In this document: in pieces, positions 43,544 through 51,427 of the stretch | Layout of the letters: every line of letters starts with the position of its first letter | How positions within the stretch are numbered: the first letter of the stretch is position 1 | Assembly (NCBI GenBank): GCA_029624765.1 | Contig: JARSSO010000046.1 | Location: 1 to 56,623, forward strand | Direction: 5' to 3' | Length of the DNA stretch: 56,623 nt | DNA from: Candidatus Contendibacter sp. | GTDB taxonomy: Bacteria > Pseudomonadota > Gammaproteobacteria > Competibacterales > Competibacteraceae | Notes under the pieces: generated by a model | What the model was told of the DNA's origin: nothing | Database searches by the model: none | What the model saw: only the letters and a program-made list of their open reading frames with translations | Translations under genes and position numbers: made by a program

Positions 43544-46500
43544 ATGTCCGCGACAGTCCATCCGGATTCAGCCGGCGCGTCTCATCCGACTTCATCCGAT
43601 CCGCGCCGGATCATCGAACGGGCGGTGGCGCATCTGGACCATGTGTTGCCTGGCCAGGCCCCGATCCTGAACTTCGTCCATCACAACACCCTGCACGGTT
43701 ACCAGCATCTGCCCTTCGAAGAGGCGCTGGCGGCTTTCGAACGGCTGACCGGGATTCGCGCCTATTGGCCGGAGGAAGAATTTCGCGGGCAGTACCGGGC
43801 GGGTCGAATCACCGACGCGGATTTGGCGGCGGTCCTGGCCGAACGCGCCGAATTGCGGGCCGACGCCGCGCTGGTTCGCCGGGGCGGGCGCGAAATCCGT
43901 CGCGGGGAGGTGTTGCAAATCTCCCTGATCCACGGCGTGGACGCCCTGACGCCCAGTCAACTCGTCTGGCGGATGGAAGAACTCGACGCCACCCGCCGGT
44001 TTCAGGAGGATGTCCCCCCGACCGCGCGCCAGCGGTTGTTGGAAGCGGCGACGCGGGACGGCGTGACCGGCGAGCGGGAAGCCGTGGAGGACTTGTGGCG
44101 GGCCTGTCTGGCCAGTTTCCAACTGCCCGCCGACGGTCTCCATCCCGAGGAACTGGTGGACCTGCAATTGAACCTGGCAAAATCCCTGCTGGCGCGGTTC
44201 AAGACGCGGGGCGCGGCGGACGAACGGGAACCGGTCGTCCATCAGCACATGCGGGCGGAAGCGGCGGCACTGGTCGAGCGACTGTTCGCGGACGTGGGGG
44301 CGGGCGTCACGCTGCGCGGGCTGCTGCGGACCCTCACCGGCCAGGACCTGCTGGATCGGGTGCGTCCCATCCTCATCCGCCTGTGCGCCGCTCACCTTGA
44401 CGAGGGGCTGGCCGCATGGCGGCTGCCCGAGCGGGCCGAAGGACTGTACGCGGCCTGGCGGCGGCTGGCGGGAAGCGATCCGGCCTGGACCCTCGCAAGC
44501 TGGTCCGGCCAGCGTCCGGCGCCGGCCCGCTGGCCCGAAGACCCGGTCGAGGCCATCGCCGCCGAACTGCGCCGGCTGGGTCTCCCCGAATCGCGCTGGG
44601 AAGGTTATCTCACCCGCCTGGCCCTGGAATTGCCGGGCTGGTCCGGGATGATGAACTGGCGTCAGCAACATCCCCACTATCCGGCCAACCGGGAAACGCC
44701 GGTCGCGCTGGTGGATTATCTAGCGGTCCGGTTGGGTCTCGATGGCCTGTGGATCGAACGCCTGTGCCGCGAAACCTGGGGCATGGAAGGCACGCTGCCG
44801 GCGCTGCGCGACTACTTCACCGCGCGCCCGGCGGAGGCGCTGGTCCGGCACGCGCTGCACGAGGGACGCTTGCCCGAATACCTGGCCAGCCGGGCGCGGG
44901 CGCTGACCGAGACCTCATCCCCAGTCCCTCTCTCACCAGGGGAGAGGGGAGTCGAGGAATCCACGCCCGCCGTCTGGGACACTCTCGCCGACATGATCTG
45001 GACCTGGCGGCACAGTCCGGCGGCGACCGAATCCGACGCGCCCACAGTCCACGGCAACGCCTGGCGGCTGTTCCGGCTGGCTCAGCATCTTGGTCTGGCC
45101 GGCGGCGAACTGCGCGCGCTGGCTCCGGCGGAGATCGAGCGCCTGCTGGCGACGCTGGACGAGTTGCCGGCCACCCTGCGCGGGGCAATCTGGCTGTGCG
45201 CCTACGAGTGCCATTACCGGGAGGCGTTGCTTAACGCGCTGGCGAACAACCACGGGCGCGGCCGCTGGGCCACCCGCCAGCAACGGCCGCAAGCCCATGT
45301 GATCTTCTGCATCGACGACCGGGAGGAAGGCTTCCGCCGCCACCTGGAAGAGCTGAACCCGCGCATCGAGACGCTGGGCGCGGCCGGCTTCTTCGGGGTG
45401 GCGATCAACTGGCGCGGTCTGGACGACCGCGAGGTCACTCCACTCTGTCCGGTGGTGGTCACGCCCGCCCACGAGGTGCGCGAGGTCGCGCGGCCCGGAA
45501 CCGAACCCCAAATCGCCCGGCGCGACCGGCGGCGCGCGCTGCGCGACCGGTTGCGGACCCTGTTGCCGGAGCTGCGGCGCAACCTGCTGTCGTCGTTTCC
45601 GCTGATCGACCTGCTAGCGCCGGGCGCGTTGCTGACGCTGGCGAGCAAGGTGCTGGCCCCGCTCCCGCAGGCGCGATTTGCGGAGGCATTCGCCGCCTGG
45701 TGGACCCCCCCGCCGCCCACCGAGGTGGCGGTTACAACCTCGGACCCCACTGCCCCGGCCACGCCGGACCAGCCGCGGCTGGGCTTCACCGACGCCGAGC
45801 AGGCCGACCGGGTGGCCGCCCTGCTGCGCAACATCGGCCTGACCGCGCAATTCGCGCCGGTGGTGGCGCTGATGGGCCACGGTTCGATGAGCCAGAACAA
45901 TCCGCACCTGGCCGCCTACGACTGCGGAGCGTGCAGCGGCCGTCACGGCGGCCCGAACGCCCGCGTTTTCGCCGCCATGGCCAATCGCCCGGCGGTGCGG
46001 GCGCTGCTGGCCGAGCGCGGCATCCCGATCCCGGCCGACACCTGGTTCGTCGGGGCCGAACACAACACCTGCGACGAGGAGATCACCTTCTACGATCAGG
46101 ATGATCTACCGGTCGAGGCGAAAAGGGCGCTGGCGGCGCTGCAACGGGAACTGGACCAGGCGTGCGCCCTGTCGGCGCACGAACGCTGCCGCCGGCTGGC
46201 CTCGGCCCCGCGCTATCCCACCCCGGCCCAGGCCCTGCGCCACATCGTCGGCCGCGCCCGCGATTTCAGCCAGGCCCGGCCGGAACTGGGTCACGCCACC
46301 AACGCCGCCGCGCTGGTCGGCCGGCGCTCGATGAGTCAGGGGCTGTTCCTGGACCGGCGCGCGTTCCTGATTTCCTACGACCCGACCCAGGACCCGGAAG
46401 GCGCCGTGCTGGAGGGCATCCTGCTGGCGGTGGGACCGGTCGGCGCGGGCATCAACCTGGAATACTATTTCTCCACCGTCAACAACGAACGGCTGGGCTG

Positions 46501-46957
46501 CGGCACCAAGCTGCCGCACAACGTCACCGGCCTGTTCGCGGTGATGGAGGGGGCAAGCAGCGACCTGCGCACCGGACTACCCAGACAGATGATCGAGATT
46601 CACGAACCGCTGCGCTTGCAGATCGTGGTCGAGGCCCGCACCGGGATACTGGCCGCCATTTACGGCCGCCAGCCGTCGCTGCGGGAACTGATCGGCAACG
46701 GTTGGGTGCATCTGATCGCCAAGGACCCGGAAAACGGAGAATTTTCCATCTTCGATCCGGCGCGCGGATTTGTCCCCTGGACCGGTCCGGTGCAACCGTT
46801 GCCCGAGCGCGCCCGGTCGGGCGACTGGTATCGGGGGCACGCCGACCCGCTGCCGCCAGCGCTGATCGGCGAAGCATTACCCTCCCCTCGCCCGCAGGCG
46901 GGAGAGGGGCTGGGGGTGAGGGTCGAACGTTCAAACAGAGGAAGCGGTCATGTTTGA
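43544..46957 (+). CDS. dabA: DabA, putative CO2-hydrating subunit of an inorganic-carbon pump (DUF2309)
   Basis: 1137 residues, DUF2309 family. It has the zinc/active-site ligands of DabA: C589 and D591 in FCIDDREEGFRRH, H779 in GHGSMSQNNPH and C794 in DCGACSGRHGG; the H-C spacing of 15 equals that of the characterised H524-C539. With a membrane antiporter-like partner it is thought to convert cytoplasmic CO2 to HCO3- unidirectionally. Two stretches (~residues 457-470 and ~1112-1127) are encoded by REP-like palindromes and look like in-frame insertions. The stop overlaps the next gene (ATGTTTGA). Confidence 0.93.
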   Translation: MSATVHPDSAGASHPTSSDPRRIIERAVAHLDHVLPGQAPILNFVHHNTLHGYQHLPFEEALAAFERLTGIRAYWPEEEFRGQYRAGRITDADLAAVLAERAELRADAALVRRGGREIRRGEVLQISLIHGVDALTPSQLVWRMEELDATRRFQEDVPPTARQRLLEAATRDGVTGEREAVEDLWRACLASFQLPADGLHPEELVDLQLNLAKSLLARFKTRGAADEREPVVHQHMRAEAAALVERLFADVGAGVTLRGLLRTLTGQDLLDRVRPILIRLCAAHLDEGLAAWRLPERAEGLYAAWRRLAGSDPAWTLASWSGQRPAPARWPEDPVEAIAAELRRLGLPESRWEGYLTRLALELPGWSGMMNWRQQHPHYPANRETPVALVDYLAVRLGLDGLWIERLCRETWGMEGTLPALRDYFTARPAEALVRHALHEGRLPEYLASRARALTETSSPVPLSPGERGVEESTPAVWDTLADMIWTWRHSPAATESDAPTVHGNAWRLFRLAQHLGLAGGELRALAPAEIERLLATLDELPATLRGAIWLCAYECHYREALLNALANNHGRGRWATRQQRPQAHVIFCIDDREEGFRRHLEELNPRIETLGAAGFFGVAINWRGLDDREVTPLCPVVVTPAHEVREVARPGTEPQIARRDRRRALRDRLRTLLPELRRNLLSSFPLIDLLAPGALLTLASKVLAPLPQARFAEAFAAWWTPPPPTEVAVTTSDPTAPATPDQPRLGFTDAEQADRVAALLRNIGLTAQFAPVVALMGHGSMSQNNPHLAAYDCGACSGRHGGPNARVFAAMANRPAVRALLAERGIPIPADTWFVGAEHNTCDEEITFYDQDDLPVEAKRALAALQRELDQACALSAHERCRRLASAPRYPTPAQALRHIVGRARDFSQARPELGHATNAAALVGRRSMSQGLFLDRRAFLISYDPTQDPEGAVLEGILLAVGPVGAGINLEYYFSTVNNERLGCGTKLPHNVTGLFAVMEGASSDLRTGLPRQMIEIHEPLRLQIVVEARTGILAAIYGRQPSLRELIGNGWVHLIAKDPENGEFSIFDPARGFVPWTGPVQPLPERARSGDWYRGHADPLPPALIGEALPSPRPQAGEGLGVRVERSNRGSGHV
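44913..44951. repeat. REP-like element inside dabA
   Basis: CTCATCCCCAGTCCCTCTCT joined through CACCAGG to GGAGAGGGGAGT forms a palindrome in frame, translated SSPVPLSPGERGVE at residues ~457-470 of DabA. Same family as the other three copies. Confidence 0.7.
46880..46922. repeat. REP-like element at the 3' end of dabA
   Basis: CCCTCCCCTCGCCCGCAGGC followed by GGGAGAGGGGCTGGGGGTGA forms a palindrome, translated LPSPRPQAGEGLGV just before the DabA stop, so it extends the protein. Confidence 0.75.
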
Positions 46958-49900
46958 GTGGATCGCCGGCCTCGTTCCAGCCCTGCCCCTGGCCGCCGCG
47001 CTGTGGATCGGCGCGGCCATCCTGTTCGGCCGGGCCAGCGGCGAAGCGCGCGAACGGCGCACCAGCCGGATCGCGCTGACCGCCCTCTCCGCCGCGTTCG
47101 TGGCCATGCTCGCGCTGGTCGCCGCCCGGTTGGCGGGCGAATTGCCCGAACGGTTGACGCTCGGGCGCTGGCTGAGCAGCGGCACCGTTCAGGTCGAAGT
47201 CAATTTTCTCGCCGACCGGCTCGGTCTGACGCTGACCACCCTGGCTACCCTGTTATGCCTGCTGGTCACCCGGTTCTCGGTGAACTACCTGCACCGGGAA
47301 GCCGGCTTTCACCGCTTCTTCCTGATCCTGAGCCTGTTTTCCGCCGCGATGCCGTTGCTGTTCCTGAGCGGCAACGCGGTGCTGACCTTCGTGGGCTGGG
47401 AAGTGGCCGGACTGTGCTCCTACCTGCTGATCGCGTTTTTCCAGGACCGACCAGCGGCGGCGGCCAACGCCACCCGCGCGTTCGTCACCAACCGGATCGG
47501 CGACGCCGGTTTCCTGCTGGGCATCGCCATGGCGTTTCACTGGCTGGGCGGCGTGGACTGGGCGACGGTGAACGCCGGAGCGGCGGGTCTGAGTTCCAGC
47601 CAGGCGGGAATCCTGGCCGGCTGTTTCCTGCTGGCGGCGGTCGCCAAATCCGGGCAAATCCCGCTGGCGCCGTGGCTGGCCCGCGCCATGGAAGGCCCCA
47701 CGCCGTCGAGCGCCCTGTTCTACGGCGCGGTCATGGTCCACGCCGGCGTTTATCTCCTGCTGCGCCTGCAACCGCTGTTCGAGCAGTCCCCGGCGGCCAT
47801 GGCGGCATTGGCGATCATTGGACTGGCCACGGCCCTGTACGGCTTCTGGGCGGGCCTGGCCCAGACCGACATCAAGAGCGCCCTGATCTTTTCCACCACC
47901 GGCCAGCTTGGATTGATGTTCCTGGCCTGCGGCCTGGGCTTGTGGACGCTGGCGCTGATTCACCTGTGCGGTCACGCCATCGTTCGCGGCTACCAGTTTC
48001 TCCGCGCGCCCTCGGTTCTGTACCCGCCGCCCGGCACGCCTGTCCGCCCCGTCCCCGCCTTTCTCGCGCGACGACACCGGGCCTACGCGGCGGCGCTGCA
48101 ACGGTTCTGGCTGGAAGACGTGGCGGACTGGACCGTGGTCCGGCCGGTGCGCCGGCTGGCCCGCGTCCTGAACCGCTTCGATACCGTCGTGGTGGATCGG
48201 GCGACCGGACTGCCGGCCCCGGCGGTGAACGCCCTGTCGTCGCTGGCCCAGTGGGAGGAGCGTCAGGTTGGCGCCGGACGGATTCTGGAGCGCGCGCCCA
48301 ACGCCGCTGACCGGGACCCCGGAATCCTGGGCTGGATCACCGAACGAACGGCGACGCTGGTTCACGGCTTTGAGGAGCTTCTGGTATTCCGGGCCGTGGG
48401 GCAAGGCATCGTGGCCACCAGCCGCCGACTGGGCAATCGCTTGGGCCGGATCGAGCGCGGGCTGCGGCGGTCCTGGGCCTGGATGGCGGCGACGTTGGTG
48501 GTTCTGATCGCGCTGGTGGGCCTGCGCGAAATCGTGCGCGCCGGCGAAAGCCCCGACACCGGGCTGGCCGGTTTTCCACTGTTGAGCCTGCTGCTGCTGA
48601 CGCCGCTGGTCGGAATGGTCGCGGCCTGGCGAATCCAGCGCATCCAGACGGCGCTGACGCTGGGTCTGGCGACGGCGGGCGTGGAACTGCTGCTGACGAT
48701 AGCGGCGTTGATCCGGTTCGACCCGCACGACCCCGCCGCGCAACTGGTCGAGCGGTTCGAACCGCTGCCCTGGCTGAACCTTGATCTCGGTATTGACGGC
48801 CTGGGCGTGCTGTTCCTGCCGCTGACGGCGCTGCTGACGCTGCTGATCCTGCTCTACGCCCAAACGATCCGGCGGGAACGGCCGGGCGTGCTGGTGGCCG
48901 GCGTGTTGGCGCAGGAAGCGGCGCTGATGGGCATGTTCACCGCGCTGAATCTGATGCAGTTCTGGCTGTTCGCGCTGGCCGAGATCATCCCGGTGGCGTT
49001 CCTGGTCTGGCGCTGGGGAACCAGCCCGGTGCGCGGGCGAGCGGCCTGGCGTCTGGTCCGCGACCTGTCGAGCGGCCTGGCGGCGCTGTTGGCCGGGATC
49101 TTGCTGCTGGGCTGGAACCACGCCACCGCGATGGATGGCGTCTGGTCCTTCGATCTGTCCGCCCTACTCGCCACGCCCGCGTCGCCGGGTCTTCAATCGT
49201 TGATCTTCGTGTTGCTGTTCGGCGGCCTGGCGGTGCGGCTGGCGCTGTTCCCGTTTCACGCCTGGCTGCCGGTCGTGGCCCAGCACGGCACGGTCGCGGT
49301 GGGCCTAGCGTTGCTGGCGGGCGTGAAGGTGGGGGTTTACGCGCTGCTCCGTTTCGCGTTCCCGTTGCTGCCCACCGCCACTCAGCAATGGGCCGGCGCG
49401 GTGATCGCGCTGGGTCTGATTGGCATGGGATACGGCGCGCTGCTCGCCCTGATGCAGAAGGACCTGCGCCGGCTGCTGGCCTTCGCCGTGGTCAGCCACA
49501 CCGGCGCGCTCCTGGTCGGACTGTTCGCGCTGAATCCGCCCGGCCTGCAAGGGAGTTTGTTGCTCAGCCTGAATCTCGGCCTGGCCACGGCCGGGCTGTT
49601 CCTGGTCGCGGGACTGCTGCAACGCCGGCTGGGCGTCACCCGGTTCTACCGCCTGGGCGGACTGTTCGACGCGGCGCCCCTGCTCGGATTGACCTTTCTG
49701 GTGGTGGTGCTGGGCAGTATCGCCATGCCGGGCACGCCTGGTTTCGAGGCCGCTCACCTGGCACTGGAAGGCGTGCTCGAAACCTGCGGCTGGGGCGTCG
49801 CCACGCTGGCCGCCTCCGGCAACGTGCTGGCGGCGGGCTACTTGCTGTGGTCGTATCAGCGGATTTTCCTCGCCCGCAATCCCCGCGGTACGACGCGACC

Positions 49901-50054
49901 CCTGACCGATCTGCGCAACCGGGAATTGGTCATGGCCGGGCTGCTGTGCGCGGTGATGGTGAGCGTCGGTCTCTACGCCCATCCGTGGCTCGAAACGATC
50001 AGTGGGGCGGTGGAGAATGTGGCGGGGCTGTTCGAGGTTAGAGCTGGCCATTGA
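46950..50054 (+). CDS. Fused NuoL-like/NuoM-like double antiporter subunit (DabB-like)
   Basis: 1034 residues. Residues ~1-480 form a NuoL-like module: E151 (VGWEVAGLCSYLL), K233 (VAKSGQIPLAPWLA) and K309 (TDIKSALIFST) are present, but Y258 replaces the NuoL His and R346 replaces a TM12-13 Lys (HAIVRGYQF). The C-terminal half of a normal NuoL (about 100-200 residues) is missing and a NuoL-like tail (WTVVRPVRRLARVLNRFD) follows. Residues ~605-1010 are a NuoM-like module (Glu in LAEIIPVAFLV, Arg in AVRLALFPFHAWLP in place of Lys, Lys in GVKVGVYALLRF, KDLRRLLAF). Overlaps dabA by 8 bases. Such a fusion is unusual. Confidence 0.88.
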   Translation: MFEWIAGLVPALPLAAALWIGAAILFGRASGEARERRTSRIALTALSAAFVAMLALVAARLAGELPERLTLGRWLSSGTVQVEVNFLADRLGLTLTTLATLLCLLVTRFSVNYLHREAGFHRFFLILSLFSAAMPLLFLSGNAVLTFVGWEVAGLCSYLLIAFFQDRPAAAANATRAFVTNRIGDAGFLLGIAMAFHWLGGVDWATVNAGAAGLSSSQAGILAGCFLLAAVAKSGQIPLAPWLARAMEGPTPSSALFYGAVMVHAGVYLLLRLQPLFEQSPAAMAALAIIGLATALYGFWAGLAQTDIKSALIFSTTGQLGLMFLACGLGLWTLALIHLCGHAIVRGYQFLRAPSVLYPPPGTPVRPVPAFLARRHRAYAAALQRFWLEDVADWTVVRPVRRLARVLNRFDTVVVDRATGLPAPAVNALSSLAQWEERQVGAGRILERAPNAADRDPGILGWITERTATLVHGFEELLVFRAVGQGIVATSRRLGNRLGRIERGLRRSWAWMAATLVVLIALVGLREIVRAGESPDTGLAGFPLLSLLLLTPLVGMVAAWRIQRIQTALTLGLATAGVELLLTIAALIRFDPHDPAAQLVERFEPLPWLNLDLGIDGLGVLFLPLTALLTLLILLYAQTIRRERPGVLVAGVLAQEAALMGMFTALNLMQFWLFALAEIIPVAFLVWRWGTSPVRGRAAWRLVRDLSSGLAALLAGILLLGWNHATAMDGVWSFDLSALLATPASPGLQSLIFVLLFGGLAVRLALFPFHAWLPVVAQHGTVAVGLALLAGVKVGVYALLRFAFPLLPTATQQWAGAVIALGLIGMGYGALLALMQKDLRRLLAFAVVSHTGALLVGLFALNPPGLQGSLLLSLNLGLATAGLFLVAGLLQRRLGVTRFYRLGGLFDAAPLLGLTFLVVVLGSIAMPGTPGFEAAHLALEGVLETCGWGVATLAASGNVLAAGYLLWSYQRIFLARNPRGTTRPLTDLRNRELVMAGLLCAVMVSVGLYAHPWLETISGAVENVAGLFEVRAGH

Positions 50055-50084
50055 CCGCAGATCAAAGGACTGAACTGTGTTGTA

Positions 50085-50135
50085 TTGACAATAGCTACAC
50101 GAAACTCTAGGTTTGTGTATTCGTTGTATATACAC
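50085..50135 (+). promoter_or_regulatory. Promoter and operator of the TacAT toxin-antitoxin pair
   Basis: TTGACA (50085-50090) and TAGGTT (50108-50113) are 17 bases apart, a sigma70-like promoter. Downstream, GTGTAT (50115-50120) and ATACAC (50130-50135) form an inverted repeat over the palindrome TGTATATACA, a likely operator for the ribbon-helix-helix antitoxin, autoregulating as in other TacA systems. AGGAGG-like site (GGAGG, 50141-50145) precedes the ATG. Confidence 0.6.
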
Positions 50136-50150
50136 TCTTGGGAGGTATCT

Positions 50151-50423
50151 ATGCGCGGTGCCGCCATCAATCTGCGGGCCTTGCCCGAACAGCGCGACTT
50201 GATTGATCGCGCCGCTAGCCTTCTGGGCAAGAACCGCTCGGACTTCATGCTCGAAGCGGCCTGCGAACGCGCGCGGGCGGTGCTGCTCGATCAAGTGTTC
50301 TTCGGTCTGGACGCTGACCAGTTCCAGCGGTTCACCGCCCTGCTCGACGCGCCGCCGAGCGCCAATCCGGGGCTGGAGCGCCTGATGGCGGTGAAAGTTC
50401 CCTGGGACGCCGACCGGGGATGA
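50151..50423 (+). CDS. TacA-like antitoxin (DUF1778, ribbon-helix-helix)
   Basis: A 90-residue DNA-binding antitoxin: AINLRALPEQRDLIDRAASLLGKNRSDFMLEAA is the RHH core, and the C-terminus (NPGLERLMAVKVPWD) is the toxin-binding tail. It neutralises the GNAT toxin next door, with which it shares a 4-base ATGA overlap, and represses the shared promoter (family knowledge). Confidence 0.92.
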   Translation: MRGAAINLRALPEQRDLIDRAASLLGKNRSDFMLEAACERARAVLLDQVFFGLDADQFQRFTALLDAPPSANPGLERLMAVKVPWDADRG

Positions 50424-50914
50424 GCTTGCGACTTTTCGCACCGCTACCGCTGGCGGTCGCCCACCGGCTGGACGAGTTCGCCTGCGGTGAAGCCACGTTG
50501 GACGAGTGGCTCAAGCGCCGCGCCACGGCGAATCAACTGAGCGGCGCCAGCCGTACCTTCGTCGTGGCCGATCAGGACGACCTTGTGTTCGGGTATTACG
50601 CCCTGGCCGCGGGCGCTGTTGCGCACCGGCAGGCCACCGGCGCCGTGCGACGCAACATGCCCGACCCGATCCCGGTCATCGTGCTGGCCCGGCTGGCGGT
50701 CGATCGGCGCGCGCAAGGCGGTAAACTGGGCGCCGCGCTGCTGCGGGACGCCGTCCACCGCGTGGTGGCGGCGTCGGAAACCGTCGGGATCAGGGCATTG
50801 CTCGTCCACGCGCTGAACGACCGTGCCAAACAGTTCTACGAGCACTACGGGTTTCAGGCATCGGCCGTGCATCCGATGACCTTGATGCTGCGGCTACATG
50901 CGGTGAAAACGTAG
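50420..50914 (+). CDS. TacT-like GNAT acetyltransferase toxin
   Basis: A 164-residue GNAT toxin that acetylates the amino group of charged tRNAs and blocks translation. It has the family start FACGEATLDEWLKRRA, the TFVVAD..LVFGYYALAAG core and the CoA loop RRAQGGKLGAALL. ATG overlaps the tacA stop. The pair lies inside the DAB locus, between the fused subunit and the third NuoM-like gene. Confidence 0.93.
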   Translation: MSLRLFAPLPLAVAHRLDEFACGEATLDEWLKRRATANQLSGASRTFVVADQDDLVFGYYALAAGAVAHRQATGAVRRNMPDPIPVIVLARLAVDRRAQGGKLGAALLRDAVHRVVAASETVGIRALLVHALNDRAKQFYEHYGFQASAVHPMTLMLRLHAVKT

Positions 50915-50965
50915 CGGTAACCGTTCAGTCCCCTTTCCTCCAGGGACGAAATAGAAGGTGCATCC

Positions 50966-51427
50966 GTGATTTCAGAAGAACCCTTGGATATTCGCGTCGC
51001 TTCCACGGAAGCCGAAATCAACGCCTGCTTTCCCGCGTTGCACGAACTCAGGCCGTACCTTTCCGAGCATGAATTCGTGGAGCGGATTCAACGCCAAATG
51101 AAAAGCCATGGTTACGTTCTCGTATACGCTACTTCGCATGATCAGGTCGTCGCGGCGGCGGGTTATCGCGTCGCCGAATTTCTGGCCTGGGGACGCATTT
51201 TCTATGTGGATGACCTGATCAGCCGGAGCGCATTCCGCAACCGTGGCCATGGCGGAAGGCTGCTCGACTGGCTTCTGAAAAAGGCGAAAGAATTGTCCTG
51301 CGACCAGTTTCATCTCGACTCGGGTGTAACCCGACACGACGCCCATCGGCTTTACCTGAGCCGGAAACTGCAAATCAGCTCTCACCACTTTTCCAAGGAG
51401 CTTGGCAAGAGTGTTGCCCAATCCTGA
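50966..51427 (+). CDS. GNAT-family N-acetyltransferase
   Basis: A 153-residue GNAT enzyme with the core FYVDDLISRSAFRNRGHGGRLL (acetyl-CoA loop RNRGHGG) and a C-terminal GNAT strand (LDSGVTRHDAHRLYLSRKL). Substrate unknown. Starts GTG 50966, ~50 bases after tacT. Its 3' end overlaps the start of the third NuoM-like gene, so it may be in the same transcript. It has no antitoxin-like partner, so a toxin role is not supported. Confidence 0.85.
   Translation: MISEEPLDIRVASTEAEINACFPALHELRPYLSEHEFVERIQRQMKSHGYVLVYATSHDQVVAAAGYRVAEFLAWGRIFYVDDLISRSAFRNRGHGGRLLDWLLKKAKELSCDQFHLDSGVTRHDAHRLYLSRKLQISSHHFSKELGKSVAQS

Noticed and set aside
50966..51427. A second GNAT toxin of a toxin-antitoxin pair
   Set aside because: No small RHH antitoxin precedes it and it lacks the TacT N-terminal motif.
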